Shown: positions 54,208 through 63,963, numbered from the stretch's first letter. The stretch is DNA of 64,000 nucleotides from Bacteroidetes bacterium SW_9_63_38 (GCA_003022435.1 PXUA01000016.1:1-64000), one strand, 5' to 3'. Translations and numbers: made by a program. The notes: generated by a model from the letters alone, not told the origin.

Positions 54208-54882
54208 GTGTCTGCCGACATTCGCCCTACCCCGACCGTCCTCGTTCGAGCCTACGCCAACGGCATCTTCCCGATGGGCGACGGCCGCACGGGCACCGTC
54301 CAGTGGTACTCGCCCGACCCGCGGGCGCACCTCCCCCTCGACGACGTGCACGTGCCCCACAACCTGCGGGCCCGCATCCGAAAGCGCGCGTTTGCCGTCA
54401 CCAGCGACCAGGCCTTCGACCGCGTGATCCGCGCCTGTGCGGACCGCGACCGCACCTGGATCACGTCGCGGATTATCCAGGCGTACACCCAACTGCACGA
54501 GCGGGGCGCCGCCCATAGCGTCGAGTGCTGGCAGGGCGACACGCTGGCGGGCGGCCTCTACGGCGTGACACTCGGCGGTGCCTTCTTCGGTGAATCCATG
54601 TTCTTCGAAATCAGCAATGCCTCCAAGGTGGCCCTCATCCACCTCACGCGTCAACTCCGAGCCGGGGGCTTCACCCTGCTCGACACGCAGTACGCGACCG
54701 AGCATCTCGAACGCTTCGGCGTGGTCGAAATTCCGCGGGAGGACTACCTGGACACGCTCGACGTCGCCCTCGATCAACGAACCACGTGGTGGCCGTTGTC
54801 CGACGCCGAGGCCGCGGCCCTCGACCGGCCCGTGTCCTCGTTTGACGCAGCGACAGGAAACGAGTCGACGGGGAATGGGTGA
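54208..54882 (+). CDS. aat: leucyl/phenylalanyl-tRNA-protein transferase
   Basis: A 224-residue N-end-rule enzyme that adds Leu or Phe to proteins with N-terminal Arg or Lys. Signatures are YANGIFPMGDG, VQWYSPDPRAHLPLDDVHV, FAVTSDQAFDRVIRACADR, TWITSRIIQAYTQLHERGAA and HSVECWQGDTLAGGLYGVTL, then GGAFFGESMFFEISNASKVA and GFTLLDTQYATEHLERFG. Start is GTG at 54208. Full family length. Confidence 0.94.
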   Translation: MSADIRPTPTVLVRAYANGIFPMGDGRTGTVQWYSPDPRAHLPLDDVHVPHNLRARIRKRAFAVTSDQAFDRVIRACADRDRTWITSRIIQAYTQLHERGAAHSVECWQGDTLAGGLYGVTLGGAFFGESMFFEISNASKVALIHLTRQLRAGGFTLLDTQYATEHLERFGVVEIPREDYLDTLDVALDQRTTWWPLSDAEAAALDRPVSSFDAATGNESTGNG

Positions 54883-55104
54883 AATCCGATAGTTCTTCAG
54901 GGTTCTGCGCCTTCAATCTCGGCATGCACGACATTCGCCCCGTGCTCCCTGCACCATAGGTTCCTACGCCACAGGAGGGCATTAGGAGTACGGCGCCACT
55001 GCCTCTCCGTGCCCCACGCCTCCGTTCATTCCCGGACAGGGGGAGCTCGACGGCAAACGTGCCCCTGCGTCCCCGGACACGTCCCAGCCCACAACTGCCC
55101 CACT

Positions 55105-56061
55105 ATGACTCACCCCCGTCCGCACATCCGTCCGGGCCTCTCAGGGCTCCTCGCTGTGTGCCTTCTTGCCGTCGGCCTGCTCGGGGGCTGCCGCCCTTCG
55201 TCGAACACAACCCCGAACGCCGACCACACCGACTCGTCGCTCCCGGATAGCGTCCTCACCCCGCCCGACTCGGCCACTGCCGCCCAATTTGCGGCGGCAA
55301 TGAAGCACGGACAGACTCAAACCGACAGCATGGAGTCCATCGGCGCCCTCATGCAGGCCCTCGGCCGCTATTTTCGCGGCCGCCCGTACCTCGAAGGCAC
55401 CCTCGACACCGACCCGCCCGAAACGCTCGTCGTGCACCTCGACGGCTTCGACTGCGTGACGTTCATAGAAACGGTGCTCGCCATGGCCCGCGGCCTGAAA
55501 ACCGGCAACCGCACGTACGCCGGCTTTATCCGCCGCCTCGCCGAGCAGCGCTACCGCGGCGGCACCCTACAGGGCTACTGTAGTCGGCTCCACTACTTTA
55601 CCGAATGGATGGCCGACAACGAGACCAAGGGCGTCGTTGAGCGGATCGACGATGACCTCGGCGGGCGCCGCCTGACCGACACGCTCGACTTCATGAGCAC
55701 CCACCGGGCCCGCTACGACCGCCTTGCCACCAACGACAGCCTCTATGCCTGCGTACAGGCCATGGAGGACTCGCTGCAGGAGCACCGGCGCACCCGTCCG
55801 GTTCGCTACGTGCCCCAAGATTCGATTCGAGCCGTCTACGACCAGCTGCGGGTGGGCGACATCGTGGGCGTCGCCACGGCCATCGATGGGCTCGACATCT
55901 CGCACACCGGCCTCGTCTACGCCCACGACGACGGCACCAAGGGCCTTCTTCACGCCTCCCTGTCCGACGGCGTCGTGGTTTCGCCCGATCTTCAACGGTA
56001 CATTCAGAAGATCGACCACCAAATCGGTATCGTAATGGCCCGTCCCCGTCCCGTTAAATGA
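55105..56061 (+). CDS. DUF1460 lipoprotein (amidase-like NlpC/P60 superfamily)
   Basis: A 318-residue lipoprotein. The signal SGLLAVCLLAVGLLGGC ends at lipobox LGGC. The body carries VVHLDGFDCVTFIETVLAMA with the catalytic-type Cys, YRGGTLQGYCSRLHYFTEWM, LRVGDIVGVATAIDGLDISH with the His, and GLVYAHDDGTKGLLHASLSD. This is the DUF1460 family, an NlpC/P60-type fold considered N-acetylmuramoyl-L-alanine-amidase-like and probably acting on cell-wall peptides. The ATG at 55105 gives a clean signal peptide. Confidence 0.88.
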   Translation: MTHPRPHIRPGLSGLLAVCLLAVGLLGGCRPSSNTTPNADHTDSSLPDSVLTPPDSATAAQFAAAMKHGQTQTDSMESIGALMQALGRYFRGRPYLEGTLDTDPPETLVVHLDGFDCVTFIETVLAMARGLKTGNRTYAGFIRRLAEQRYRGGTLQGYCSRLHYFTEWMADNETKGVVERIDDDLGGRRLTDTLDFMSTHRARYDRLATNDSLYACVQAMEDSLQEHRRTRPVRYVPQDSIRAVYDQLRVGDIVGVATAIDGLDISHTGLVYAHDDGTKGLLHASLSDGVVVSPDLQRYIQKIDHQIGIVMARPRPVK

Positions 56062-56169
56062 ACGGTTTTCCCGGCGGTCCGTACTGCCGCCGAACGCCCG
56101 ATCGGAACACTTCGGTGCCCTTCCCTCCCGTTCGTAGAAACGCTCACTGACCCGCGTCTTCGCACCACT

Positions 56170-57153
56170 ATGCAGGACATTCAGCATCTTGGCGTGTACA
56201 CGAGTGGGGGCGACGCCCCTGGCATGAACGCCTGCCTCCGCGCCGTCGTGCGGGCCGGACTCGACAACGACCTCGAGGTCACCGGCATCCGGCGCGGCTA
56301 CGAAGGCATGATCGACGGCGATCTCGTGGAACTGGATCGCCGGTCGGTGTCCAATATTATGCAGTCCGGTGGCACGGTTCTCAAGAGTGCCCGGTCGGAG
56401 AAATTCAGGACGGAGGAAGGTCGCGCGAAGGCCGCCGAACAGCTCCGCAAGAACGGCATCGATGCGCTCGTCGCCATCGGGGGCGACGGCACATTTCGCG
56501 GGGCCTCCAAGCTGCACCAGGAGCACGAGTTTCCCGTCATCGGGGCCCCCGGCACCATCGACAACGACCTCTTCGGGACCGACGCCACGATCGGGTACGA
56601 CACGGCCCTGAATACGGCGATCGAAAACATCGACCGGATTCGAGATACGGCCGACGCCCACAACCGCCTCTTTCTAGTGGAGGTGATGGGACGGGACGCC
56701 GGCTTCATTGCGCTCAACTGTGGCATCGGCGGTGGCGCGGAACTGATCCTCATTCCGGAGACGATCACGGAGATGGAGATGGTGAAGAAGCGCATCCTGT
56801 CGCACATGTCCGCACAGCGGCGCTCGACGATCGTGGTGGTGGCCGAGGGGGACGAACTCGGCGGCGCCCGCGGCATCGAACAGGCCCTTCGCGACGATTC
56901 CGACTTCGGTGACATCGACCTGCGCTCCACCATCCTCGGCCACACCCAGCGCGGCGGCGCTCCCAGCGCCAGCGACCGCGTGCTCGCCAGCCGCCTCGGC
57001 GTGGGCTGCGTCGAATCGCTGCTGGACGGTCACTCGGATGTCATGGTCGGAGTCGTCAACGGGGAGACTAAACTAACGCCCCTCCGCAACGTCTACAACC
57101 GCCGCAAATCCATCGACTACGACCTGCTGAAGCTGACGCAGATTCTCAGCTGA
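56170..57153 (+). CDS. pfkA: ATP-dependent 6-phosphofructokinase
   Basis: A 327-residue glycolytic kinase. ATP loop LGVYTSGGDAPGMNACLRAV, then ALVAIGGDGTFRGASKL, catalytic APGTIDNDLFGTDATIGYDT and VEVMGRDAGFIALNCGIGGG are all present. The Gly in GGDGT at the position that selects ATP over pyrophosphate supports the ATP type. Length fits bacterial PfkA. The following leader (57154-57386) carries CGTATTGCGTATTTCG and CGATACGCGATACGC words. Confidence 0.94.
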   Translation: MQDIQHLGVYTSGGDAPGMNACLRAVVRAGLDNDLEVTGIRRGYEGMIDGDLVELDRRSVSNIMQSGGTVLKSARSEKFRTEEGRAKAAEQLRKNGIDALVAIGGDGTFRGASKLHQEHEFPVIGAPGTIDNDLFGTDATIGYDTALNTAIENIDRIRDTADAHNRLFLVEVMGRDAGFIALNCGIGGGAELILIPETITEMEMVKKRILSHMSAQRRSTIVVVAEGDELGGARGIEQALRDDSDFGDIDLRSTILGHTQRGGAPSASDRVLASRLGVGCVESLLDGHSDVMVGVVNGETKLTPLRNVYNRRKSIDYDLLKLTQILS

Positions 57154-57386
57154 GTGCGTCGTTCCGCATCAGTGCACCGTGCCTCCCGGTGCCGACCGCA
57201 AATCGTGGGATTCGTATTGCGTATTTCGTTGCCTATTCCGCTACGTGTAAGCGCCTCTCCGCTCTTGAAAAAACCGAAGGCGTTACGTTCGCAGGAAAAC
57301 GACCGGGAATAGCAGGGAGCTGTCTGCGTTGACACAGGCCCTACCGTCCAATCATCGATACGCGATACGCACCACGCAATTCCACT

Positions 57387-58127
57387 GTGCCCGACCATCC
57401 CCCCATCGGTGAGCAAGAGGGCAAGGCCGAGGCCGTCGAGGAGATGTTCGACACCATCGCCCCGCAGTACGACCTCCTCAACCGCGTTCTCAGCTTTGGC
57501 ATCGACCGCTACTGGCGCTGGCAGGCCGTGCGTCAACTGACCGACGTGCAACCTTCCCGCGTGCTCGACGTGGCCACCGGCACCGCCGACCTCGCCATCC
57601 GAGCCGAACGCATGCTCCATCCCCGCGAGGTGGTCGGCATCGACCTCTCGGCCGAAATGCTGGCGTACGGACGTGAAAAGGTCGACCGGCGCGGGCTTTC
57701 ATCACGAATCTCGCTCATGCAGGGCGACGCGGCCGCCCTGCCGCTCGACAACGATGCGTTCGACGCCGCCCTCGTGGCCTTCGGGGTACGGAACTTTGAA
57801 GACCTGGAAGCAGGGCTGCGCGGCATCCGGCGCGTCCTTCGTCCCGGCGGCACCCTCGTCGTGCTCGAATTCAGTCAGCCGCCGTCCTTCCCGATCAAGC
57901 AGCTTTACGGCTGGTACAGCCGGCACGTGTTGCCCCGCATCGGCGGTCTCCTGAGTCCCGATGAGGGCGCCTACGAGTACCTGCCCGACTCGGTCGCCGC
58001 GTTCCCGAGTGGCCCCGACTTCCTGGCGCGCATGGAGAACAGCGGCTTCACACACCTGCACTGGACGCCCCTTACGTTCGGCATCGCCTCCCTCTACCGC
58101 GGTACCGTTCCAACCCCTGATCCGTGA
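57387..58127 (+). CDS. menG: demethylmenaquinone/ubiquinone methyltransferase
   Basis: A 246-residue UbiE/MenG C-methyltransferase of quinone synthesis. EEMFDTIAPQYDLLNRVLSF is the family N-terminus, RVLDVATGTADLAIRAER the SAM loop, and AAALPLDNDAFDAALVAFGV, RNFEDLEAGLRGIRRVLRPG and VVLEFSQPP the rest. Start is GTG at 57387. Menaquinone rather than ubiquinone is expected for this lineage. It is followed by prmA after an inverted quasi-repeat. Confidence 0.93.
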   Translation: MPDHPPIGEQEGKAEAVEEMFDTIAPQYDLLNRVLSFGIDRYWRWQAVRQLTDVQPSRVLDVATGTADLAIRAERMLHPREVVGIDLSAEMLAYGREKVDRRGLSSRISLMQGDAAALPLDNDAFDAALVAFGVRNFEDLEAGLRGIRRVLRPGGTLVVLEFSQPPSFPIKQLYGWYSRHVLPRIGGLLSPDEGAYEYLPDSVAAFPSGPDFLARMENSGFTHLHWTPLTFGIASLYRGTVPTPDP

Positions 58128-58196
58128 GTCGTGAATCGTGATCATACGCCCCCTGCAATCTCCCTTCACGCATCACGTCTTCACGCGTCACGCCCG
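58124..58196. repeat. inverted quasi-repeat between menG and prmA
   Basis: GTGAGTCGTGAATCGTGATC on the left and TTCACGCATCACGTCTTCAC plus GCGTCACG on the right. The right words are close to the reverse complement of the left ones, so an imperfect hairpin can form in the 69-bp spacer right up to the prmA start. Confidence 0.5.
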
Positions 58197-59036
58197 ATGG
58201 ACACGGTCGAACTCACCCTCTCCGTCCCCGCCCTGGGGCACGACCGGTACATCGGCCTCCTCGACGACCGCGCCACCGGCTTCCGGCAGACCGACGCGGT
58301 GCTCGTCGCCTACGTGCCCGTCGACGACTGGTCGGCGGACGCCCGCGAGGCACTGGCCGCTCGACTCCGGAACGACGGGTACGGAGATGCCCTCTCACTC
58401 CGTCTCCTGGCACCCCGAAACTGGAATGCCGAGTGGGAATCTGCAGTCTCGCCGGTGCGCGTGGGTCCGTTTCTGCTGTGCGGAACCGACGCCAACGTAC
58501 CCCCCGAGCACGACGACGCGACCGTCCTCCGCATCGATCCCGCACAGAGCTTCGGCACCGGCCATCACGCCACCACCCGCCTGTGCCTGCAGCTGATCGG
58601 GGCCACCGTCGCGTCCGGCGACACGGTGGTGGACGTGGGCACCGGCACCGGCGTGCTCGCCATCGCGGCGTGTCGGCACGGTGCCCGCTCGGCCCTCGGG
58701 GTCGACACCGATGTCCGGGCGGTCGAAAATGCACGGGCTCACGTACGGCACAACGGGGTGTCCGACCGTGTGGCGATCCGCAAGGGCTCTGTCGAAGCAG
58801 TGCCGAGCGATGTCGCTGCCGATGTCATTGCGGTCAACATCACAATGAGGCCCCTTCGCTCGATGCTGCCGGCCCTCCGGAGCCGGCTCGCCCCCGACGG
58901 CACGCTCTTGCTCTCCGGCCTTCTCACGAGTCAGCGCTCGGCAATGCGGACCGCTCTCGACAACCACAACCTCATCCCGGACACGGAGACCACCGAAGAC
59001 GGGTGGTGGGCCGTCCACTGTCGCCCTCGTACGTGA
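58197..59036 (+). CDS. prmA: ribosomal protein L11 methyltransferase
   Basis: A 279-residue methyltransferase that trimethylates ribosomal protein L11. The N-terminal substrate domain ends in the PrmA-specific block APRNWNAEWESAVSPVRVGP. Then come LRIDPAQSFGTGHHATTRLC, the SAM site VVDVGTGTGVLAIAACRHGA and DVIAVNITMRPLRSMLPALR. The ATG at 58197 matches the family start (MDTVELTLSVPALGHDR). Confidence 0.9.
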   Translation: MDTVELTLSVPALGHDRYIGLLDDRATGFRQTDAVLVAYVPVDDWSADAREALAARLRNDGYGDALSLRLLAPRNWNAEWESAVSPVRVGPFLLCGTDANVPPEHDDATVLRIDPAQSFGTGHHATTRLCLQLIGATVASGDTVVDVGTGTGVLAIAACRHGARSALGVDTDVRAVENARAHVRHNGVSDRVAIRKGSVEAVPSDVAADVIAVNITMRPLRSMLPALRSRLAPDGTLLLSGLLTSQRSAMRTALDNHNLIPDTETTEDGWWAVHCRPRT

Positions 59037-59185
59037 ACAAAAGATGAGGATCTAATAAGGCAGGGGGTGTACTCTGGAAAGTAGAAAATTATGGCATCTG
59101 CTTTGTGCAGACAAGAGAACGAAAAAGGGCGTCGCGTCCGGGTGCCCCTGCTCCTGTTCCTCTTTCTCTCCGACTGCTTGCTTCC

Positions 59186-60154
59186 ATGCGCCTTGCAACC
59201 ATTGATATTGGCACCAACACCGCCCAGCTCCTGGTGGTGGAAATCCAGAATGGGTCCGTGAACCGTCTGCGCGCCGTCGAACGGTTCGTCCGGCTGGGCG
59301 AAGGCGTGGATGAGAACGGCCGCATTACCGACGCGGCTCAGAATCGCCTTCTCGATGTCCTGCGCGACCATAGAGAGACCGCCCGTGACTTCGGTGTGCA
59401 TCAGCTCGTCATCGTCGGCACGAGCGCTCTCCGTGACGCCGCAAATCGGGACGACGTGCTCAATCGAATTCAGAATGCCTTGAGTCTCGACGTTGACATC
59501 CTTTCCGGGGATGCCGAAGCGGCGCTGGGCTTTGCGGCGGCCTGCTCTGCCTTCGACGATCTCACGGGACACTGCCTGGTTGTGGATGTTGGCGGCGGCT
59601 CAACCGAACTCATCGCAGGTACCAACCCGTCCCTCCACGCTCCCGACTACGGGGACGCCATCACGAGTCGCTCCAGCCTCGACATCGGCTGTGTGCGCCT
59701 CACCGAGCGCTGCTTCTCCGACCAGCCCCCGCCCGACGCCGAGATCGACGAGGCCGACCGCCTCATCGAACAGGCCCTCCAGGACGGAACACTGTCCGTC
59801 GGCCCCGACCCGACGATCATCGGCACAGCCGGCACGGCCACCGCCCTCGCCCTCGTGGACGCCGGCTCCGATAGCACGTGGAATGCCCTCCGCGGTGGGG
59901 ACTTCTCGCTGTCGCATGCCGACGTGAAAGAATGGCGCGATCGCCTGCTCCAGCTCTCGGTCGACGAGATTCGCCTTCTCCATCCGGAGGCCATGGAGGG
60001 CCGCGCCGACGTCTTCACGGTCGGCGTCATGTTGCTCGACCACATCCTCAACCATGTCGACCGCGACTCCCTCCGCGTGAGTCCCCACGAGCTCCGCCAC
60101 GGACTTGCCCTGGAGTGGCATACGCGAAACTCGCCCCCCGTAAAGGTGTCGTAG
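59186..60154 (+). CDS. ppx: exopolyphosphatase/guanosine pentaphosphatase (Ppx/GppA)
   Basis: A 322-residue member of the Ppx/GppA ASKHA family. MRLATIDIGTNTAQLLVVEI is phosphate-1. VGTSALRDAANRDDVLNRIQ, LDVDILSGDAEAALGFAAAC, VVDVGGGSTELIAGTN (phosphate-2) and IIGTAGTATALALVDAG (adenosine region) follow. It lacks the C-terminal HD-like domain of E. coli Ppx, as do many short forms. ATG at 59186 chosen. A strong terminator follows at 60253. Confidence 0.9.
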   Translation: MRLATIDIGTNTAQLLVVEIQNGSVNRLRAVERFVRLGEGVDENGRITDAAQNRLLDVLRDHRETARDFGVHQLVIVGTSALRDAANRDDVLNRIQNALSLDVDILSGDAEAALGFAAACSAFDDLTGHCLVVDVGGGSTELIAGTNPSLHAPDYGDAITSRSSLDIGCVRLTERCFSDQPPPDAEIDEADRLIEQALQDGTLSVGPDPTIIGTAGTATALALVDAGSDSTWNALRGGDFSLSHADVKEWRDRLLQLSVDEIRLLHPEAMEGRADVFTVGVMLLDHILNHVDRDSLRVSPHELRHGLALEWHTRNSPPVKVS

Positions 60155-60252
60155 AAAACCTGTAGATACGTCTGCCCTTCACACTGCCGGTTCCCGCTTC
60201 CTTTGCGCCGTCGCAGAAGGGCTGACTCTTCTCACGATTTCATGGGGAAAGA

Positions 60253-60294
60253 GGGCGCGTCGGGCTCTGAACGAGGCTCGGCGCGCCCCTTTTC
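60253..60294 (+). terminator. intrinsic terminator after ppx
   Basis: GGGCGCG (60253-60259) pairs with CGCGCCC (60282-60288), extended inward by partly paired GGGCTC/GAGGCTC. CTTTTCT follows. It is about 100 bp after the ppx stop. Confidence 0.8.
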
Positions 60295-60399
60295 TATGGC
60301 TCCTCGTTTTTGAACGAAACGGTTTGGCCTTGTGGAATCGCAATAGCCCGAAGCATCAAATAGCCCGAAGCATCAGAATGTCGACCCCGAGAACGATTC

Positions 60400-60420
60400 A
60401 ACGTTAAACGATTTAACGTT
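60400..60420. repeat. hairpin at the 3' end of adenine deaminase
   Basis: AACGTTAAA-CGA-TTTAACGTT is a perfect 9-bp hairpin overlapping the last codons of the minus-strand gene. It is embedded in ACGATTCAACG-like words similar to the quasi-repeats elsewhere. No T-run follows on the minus strand, so a classical terminator is not clear. Confidence 0.45.
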
Positions 60421-62056
60421 CTACCACGAAGCGGTCCACGAACGAGAACGACTCCCCGTCGAAGAGGCCTTTGTCACTGAGCTTGAGCTGCGGAATCACG
60501 AGCAACGCCATGAACGAGAGCGTCATGAACGGCGCGTCCATCGGGCTGCCCAACTCGTCCTGCACGAAGCGGCTCAACGTTGTATACCGACGCGCTACTT
60601 CGTCGTAGGATCGGTCGCTGATGAGTCCTGCGACAGGTAAGGGGAGCATGTGCTCGTCGTCGCCGTCCACGGCACCGATGCCGCCCTGCTCCTCGATGAC
60701 CGCATTCACGGCCCGGGCCAGGGCCTCATTGCTCGTACCCACAGCGACCACATTGTGCGAGTCGTGCGCCACGCTGGACGCGAGGGCGCCTTTGTCCAGC
60801 CCGAAGCCCTGGATGAAGGACACCGCAGGCGCAGCATCTTCGTAGCGGTTGACGACCGCCAGCTTGAGCACATCGCGCTCGGGATCGGCCACGGCATGCC
60901 CGTCCTCCATCGGAGAGTCGACAATCTGCTCTCCCGTCATGAGCTGATTGTCGACGGCGGTGATGACGCGCATCTGCTCCGCGTCGGCCCCCACCTCGAA
61001 TGCATCCCTCGATACCGGACTCGCCTCAAAGCGATTGACGACCTCGGAGGATGTGCGCGAGATTAACGTCTCCCCCTCCTCCGCCACGAGTTCGCCCTCT
61101 ACGTACGTCCGTTGCACGTGCGGCGCGTTCGGATCGCCCACGACAATGAAGTCGGCGGGATCCCCCTCCCGCAGTAGGCCGATGTCCAGGCCATAGTGCT
61201 CGACCGGATGCACACAGGCGGCGTAGAGCACGTCGTAGCGGTCATACCCCTGACCGAGGGCCCGTCGCACGAGCCCATCGATGTGGCTGTCCACCAGCGC
61301 ATCGGGATGCTTGTCGTCGCTGCAGAACATCAGCCGCTCCGGCACCTCGTCCATCAGTGGGATCAGTTCGTCGAAGTTTTTGGCGGCCGAGCCTTCGCGG
61401 ATGGCAATCTTCATCCCCGCCTCCAGCTTCTCGCGTGCCGCCTCGATCTCAAAGCACTCGTGGTCGGTCTCGACCCCAGCGTTCGCGTACTTCTCAACGC
61501 CCTCCCCGCGCAGTCCCGGCGCGTGGCCGTCGACCGGCTTGCCGCGCGTGACGGCGGCCTCGATCTTGGCCATCACCTCGTCGTCCCGATTGATGGCCCC
61601 GGGGAAATTCATCATCTCGCTGAGGTACGGCACGTCGTCGCGGTCCAGTAGCGCCGCCACCGCGTCCGGCCCCAGCGCGGCGCCGCTCGTCTCGAACGGG
61701 GTGGCCGGGACGCACGACGGCGCGCCGAACGCGAAGTGGAAGGGCACCTGGGCGCCGTCCTCGATCATATACTCGACGCCGTCGACACCGAGCACGTTGG
61801 CGATCTCGTGCGGGTCGCTCACCGTGCCGACCGTGCCGTGCGGCACCGCCGCCCGCGCAAACTCCGACGGCGGGAGCATCGAACTCTCGACGTGGACGTG
61901 GGCGTCGACAAAGCCCGGCATCAGGTATCGGTCCGGCACATCGTCGGCCGGTTCAATGCGCTCGATCAGGCCGTCGGCGACGTGGACGGTGACCGGGCGG
62001 GTCGTGCGGGCGTGGAGGTCGATGAGGTGGCCGGCGACGGAGAAGGAGGTTGGCAC
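60413..62056 (-). CDS. ade: adenine deaminase
   Basis: A 547-residue amidohydrolase that converts adenine to hypoxanthine in purine salvage. YLMPGFVDAHVHVESSMLPP holds the metal His pair. GTVSDPHEIANVLGVDGVEY, VDGHAPGL, CFEIEAAREKLEAGMKIAIR and LMFCSDDKHPDALVDSHIDG with the metal Asp follow. The C-terminal AdeC domain has ASSVAHDSHNVVAVGTSNEA and MALLVIPQLKLSDKGLFD. Start is GTG at 62056. Full length, no lesions. Confidence 0.94.
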   Translation of the reverse strand: MPTSFSVAGHLIDLHARTTRPVTVHVADGLIERIEPADDVPDRYLMPGFVDAHVHVESSMLPPSEFARAAVPHGTVGTVSDPHEIANVLGVDGVEYMIEDGAQVPFHFAFGAPSCVPATPFETSGAALGPDAVAALLDRDDVPYLSEMMNFPGAINRDDEVMAKIEAAVTRGKPVDGHAPGLRGEGVEKYANAGVETDHECFEIEAAREKLEAGMKIAIREGSAAKNFDELIPLMDEVPERLMFCSDDKHPDALVDSHIDGLVRRALGQGYDRYDVLYAACVHPVEHYGLDIGLLREGDPADFIVVGDPNAPHVQRTYVEGELVAEEGETLISRTSSEVVNRFEASPVSRDAFEVGADAEQMRVITAVDNQLMTGEQIVDSPMEDGHAVADPERDVLKLAVVNRYEDAAPAVSFIQGFGLDKGALASSVAHDSHNVVAVGTSNEALARAVNAVIEEQGGIGAVDGDDEHMLPLPVAGLISDRSYDEVARRYTTLSRFVQDELGSPMDAPFMTLSFMALLVIPQLKLSDKGLFDGESFSFVDRFVVER

Positions 62057-62175
62057 AAGCAGGAGACGGGATCATCCGAAAAGCAAACGTACTCACAATG
62101 TAGAAGAGCGCCGGCGGAGCGTCGAGGGCTCTTTCAGGTCCCGGATTCTCATCTCAGCGCTCAGCAAAGAATCGT

Positions 62176-62633
62176 TCATACCTGGGGAGGGCGGTCGTAG
62201 CTGGCCAAATCCTCGTCGAGGGTCCAGATGAACACGCGGCGGGAGGGATGGCGGTCGCACTCGTTACGAAATGCTTCGACAATGGACGTGTCGCCGAAGC
62301 CGACTTCCTGCTCGGCATAATCCGGAAACTGTGTCAGCCATTGTCGGAGTTCGTCCTCCTCGTTGATGTCCGTGGGGGTGAATGGATTTCGCCCTGAAGC
62401 GCTAGATTGACCTGCTTCGCAAACCGTTCGGCGGCATCTCGTCGTTGTCGACCATCTCCGTTCTGAGCGATGTGGTTTCCCGTTTCGTAAATCGTCGCAA
62501 GAGGGAGCAGCAATGTCGCCCCATCGTCAATCAGGTTTTCGAGACGATCAAGGACCCGCTCTCGATCCTGACAACGATTGGGGACCTCGAGAATGTTGCA
62601 GAAAACGGAGGTGTCAACGATACAGATGCTCAT
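62176..62633 (-). pseudogene. frameshifted PIN-domain protein
   Basis: From 62633 the frame reads MSICIVDTSVFCNILEVPNR, then LLLPLATIYETGNHIAQNG, the first half of a PIN nuclease. Near 62395 the frame shifts. The neighbouring frame continues GFGDTSIVEAFRNECDRHPS, then RVFIWTLDEDLASYDR, with the later acidic residues of the fold, and stops at 62176. One base change would rebuild a PIN protein of about 150 residues. It lies 46 bp downstream of the AAA ATPase on the same strand. Confidence 0.75.
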
Positions 62634-62679
62634 CGACAGAGGAGATGTCGTCTGAAGCGAATCACATGAGCGCAAACGA

Positions 62680-63963
62680 CTACTTCACGGATTCGAGCCA
62701 GGCCTTGTCTTTTTTCCTCTGTTCCTCTCGGTCCAATTGTTCGTGCAGGTACTGCTCGATAATTCCGCGCGTCATAAGTCGTCCCAGCGGGCCGCGCGCC
62801 ACGAGATCCGGGTATTTTTGGAGATCTTCCCGGCGGATGAGACGACTATCTCCATCCTCCGGATCGCGGTAGCAGCAGACGACGTGGGGCACGGCCCCCT
62901 CCGGAAGCGAATCGAGAAGCGCGGGATTGTGACTCGTCAGAACGACCCGCAGATTTCGTTCTTCGGCAATCTGCTGAATGCTCCGGAGTACCCTCCCGGC
63001 CCGACTTGGGTGGATGCCATTGTCAATCTCCTCAATTGCGATGAGAGCTCCTTCGGGCGCAGAGAGGACAGCTGCCCCTACTGCAAGCACCCGAAGCGTT
63101 CCATCGGATAGAAGAGGAGCATCCCATGCCTTCTCTCTATCCCCGAACGACTCCGTTAGCTCCACCATGACCTCGTTGCGAGGCGTTTCAACGAAGCCAA
63201 TGTCCTGAAAATCCTGCTCCGGAAGCGTCTCGATAAAGTCCAGAATTTCTCGCTTTCGATCATCATCTTGACACAGGTTGTAGAGGACCCCCGAAAGATT
63301 CCTGCCGTCTCCGATCAGCTCCGTTTCGTCTGCGAAACTGTACTCTCGCATGCGACGCGGCTCCGGATCAAGGAAAAGAATGTGCTGAAGGGATTGACGA
63401 AATTGCTCCGTGACACGGGGGATGGTTTTCCGAGATTTCTCGTTGTTGAACCGCGACGGCGTATCGAGCTGCGTCAGCACGGCTCGTTGGTTCGAGCACG
63501 CAATCTGCGGCTTCCGTCCTCCCTGCGCGAAATTGTTGTAGGCGACTTTTACTTCGTATCCGTACTCGTCCGGTGAATGCGCGATCTCGTAAAGGGGGAC
63601 GTTCGAATGATCCCCGTAGATCCTTTCTTCAGTAATGTACAGGTCATTTTCTTCGATGTGGAGCATGACCTCGAAGTGCTCCCACGGCCCCGTGTTCGTA
63701 AGCGAACAGCCGAGCGAGAACGAGTCGGCCCCGTGGTATCCAAGCGTGTCCAGGGGTCCTCGGATGGTCACGTCATCGTCCTGAACGGTCCGCAACGCAT
63801 CGTCGAGCCGCTGCCCTTGGGAAAGCCACGACAAAAGTCGGATTCCTTCCAGCGCGTTGCTCTTTCCCGACGCATTTGCCCCAATCAGAAGGGTGAGCGG
63901 GGCGAGAGGAAATTCGGCGTCCCGATAACTCTTAAAATTCTCGTACCGAAACTCGCTAAACAT
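62680..63963 (-). CDS. AAA15/OLD-like ATPase
   Basis: A 427-residue ATPase of the RecF/SMC-like AAA15/AAA21 group. FSEFRYENFKSYRDAEFPLA then LTLLIGANASGKSNALEGIR is Walker A. LLSDGTLRVLAVGAAVLSAP is the ABC-type signature. LIAIEEIDNGIHPSRAGRVL is Walker B, and LRVVLTSHNPALLDSLPEGA the switch His. No TOPRIM nuclease domain is attached. Such stand-alone ATPases are often one half of defence or toxin modules. The PIN gene after it (now frameshifted) would be the natural effector. Complete within the window. Confidence 0.85.
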   Translation of the reverse strand: MFSEFRYENFKSYRDAEFPLAPLTLLIGANASGKSNALEGIRLLSWLSQGQRLDDALRTVQDDDVTIRGPLDTLGYHGADSFSLGCSLTNTGPWEHFEVMLHIEENDLYITEERIYGDHSNVPLYEIAHSPDEYGYEVKVAYNNFAQGGRKPQIACSNQRAVLTQLDTPSRFNNEKSRKTIPRVTEQFRQSLQHILFLDPEPRRMREYSFADETELIGDGRNLSGVLYNLCQDDDRKREILDFIETLPEQDFQDIGFVETPRNEVMVELTESFGDREKAWDAPLLSDGTLRVLAVGAAVLSAPEGALIAIEEIDNGIHPSRAGRVLRSIQQIAEERNLRVVLTSHNPALLDSLPEGAVPHVVCCYRDPEDGDSRLIRREDLQKYPDLVARGPLGRLMTRGIIEQYLHEQLDREEQRKKDKAWLESVK

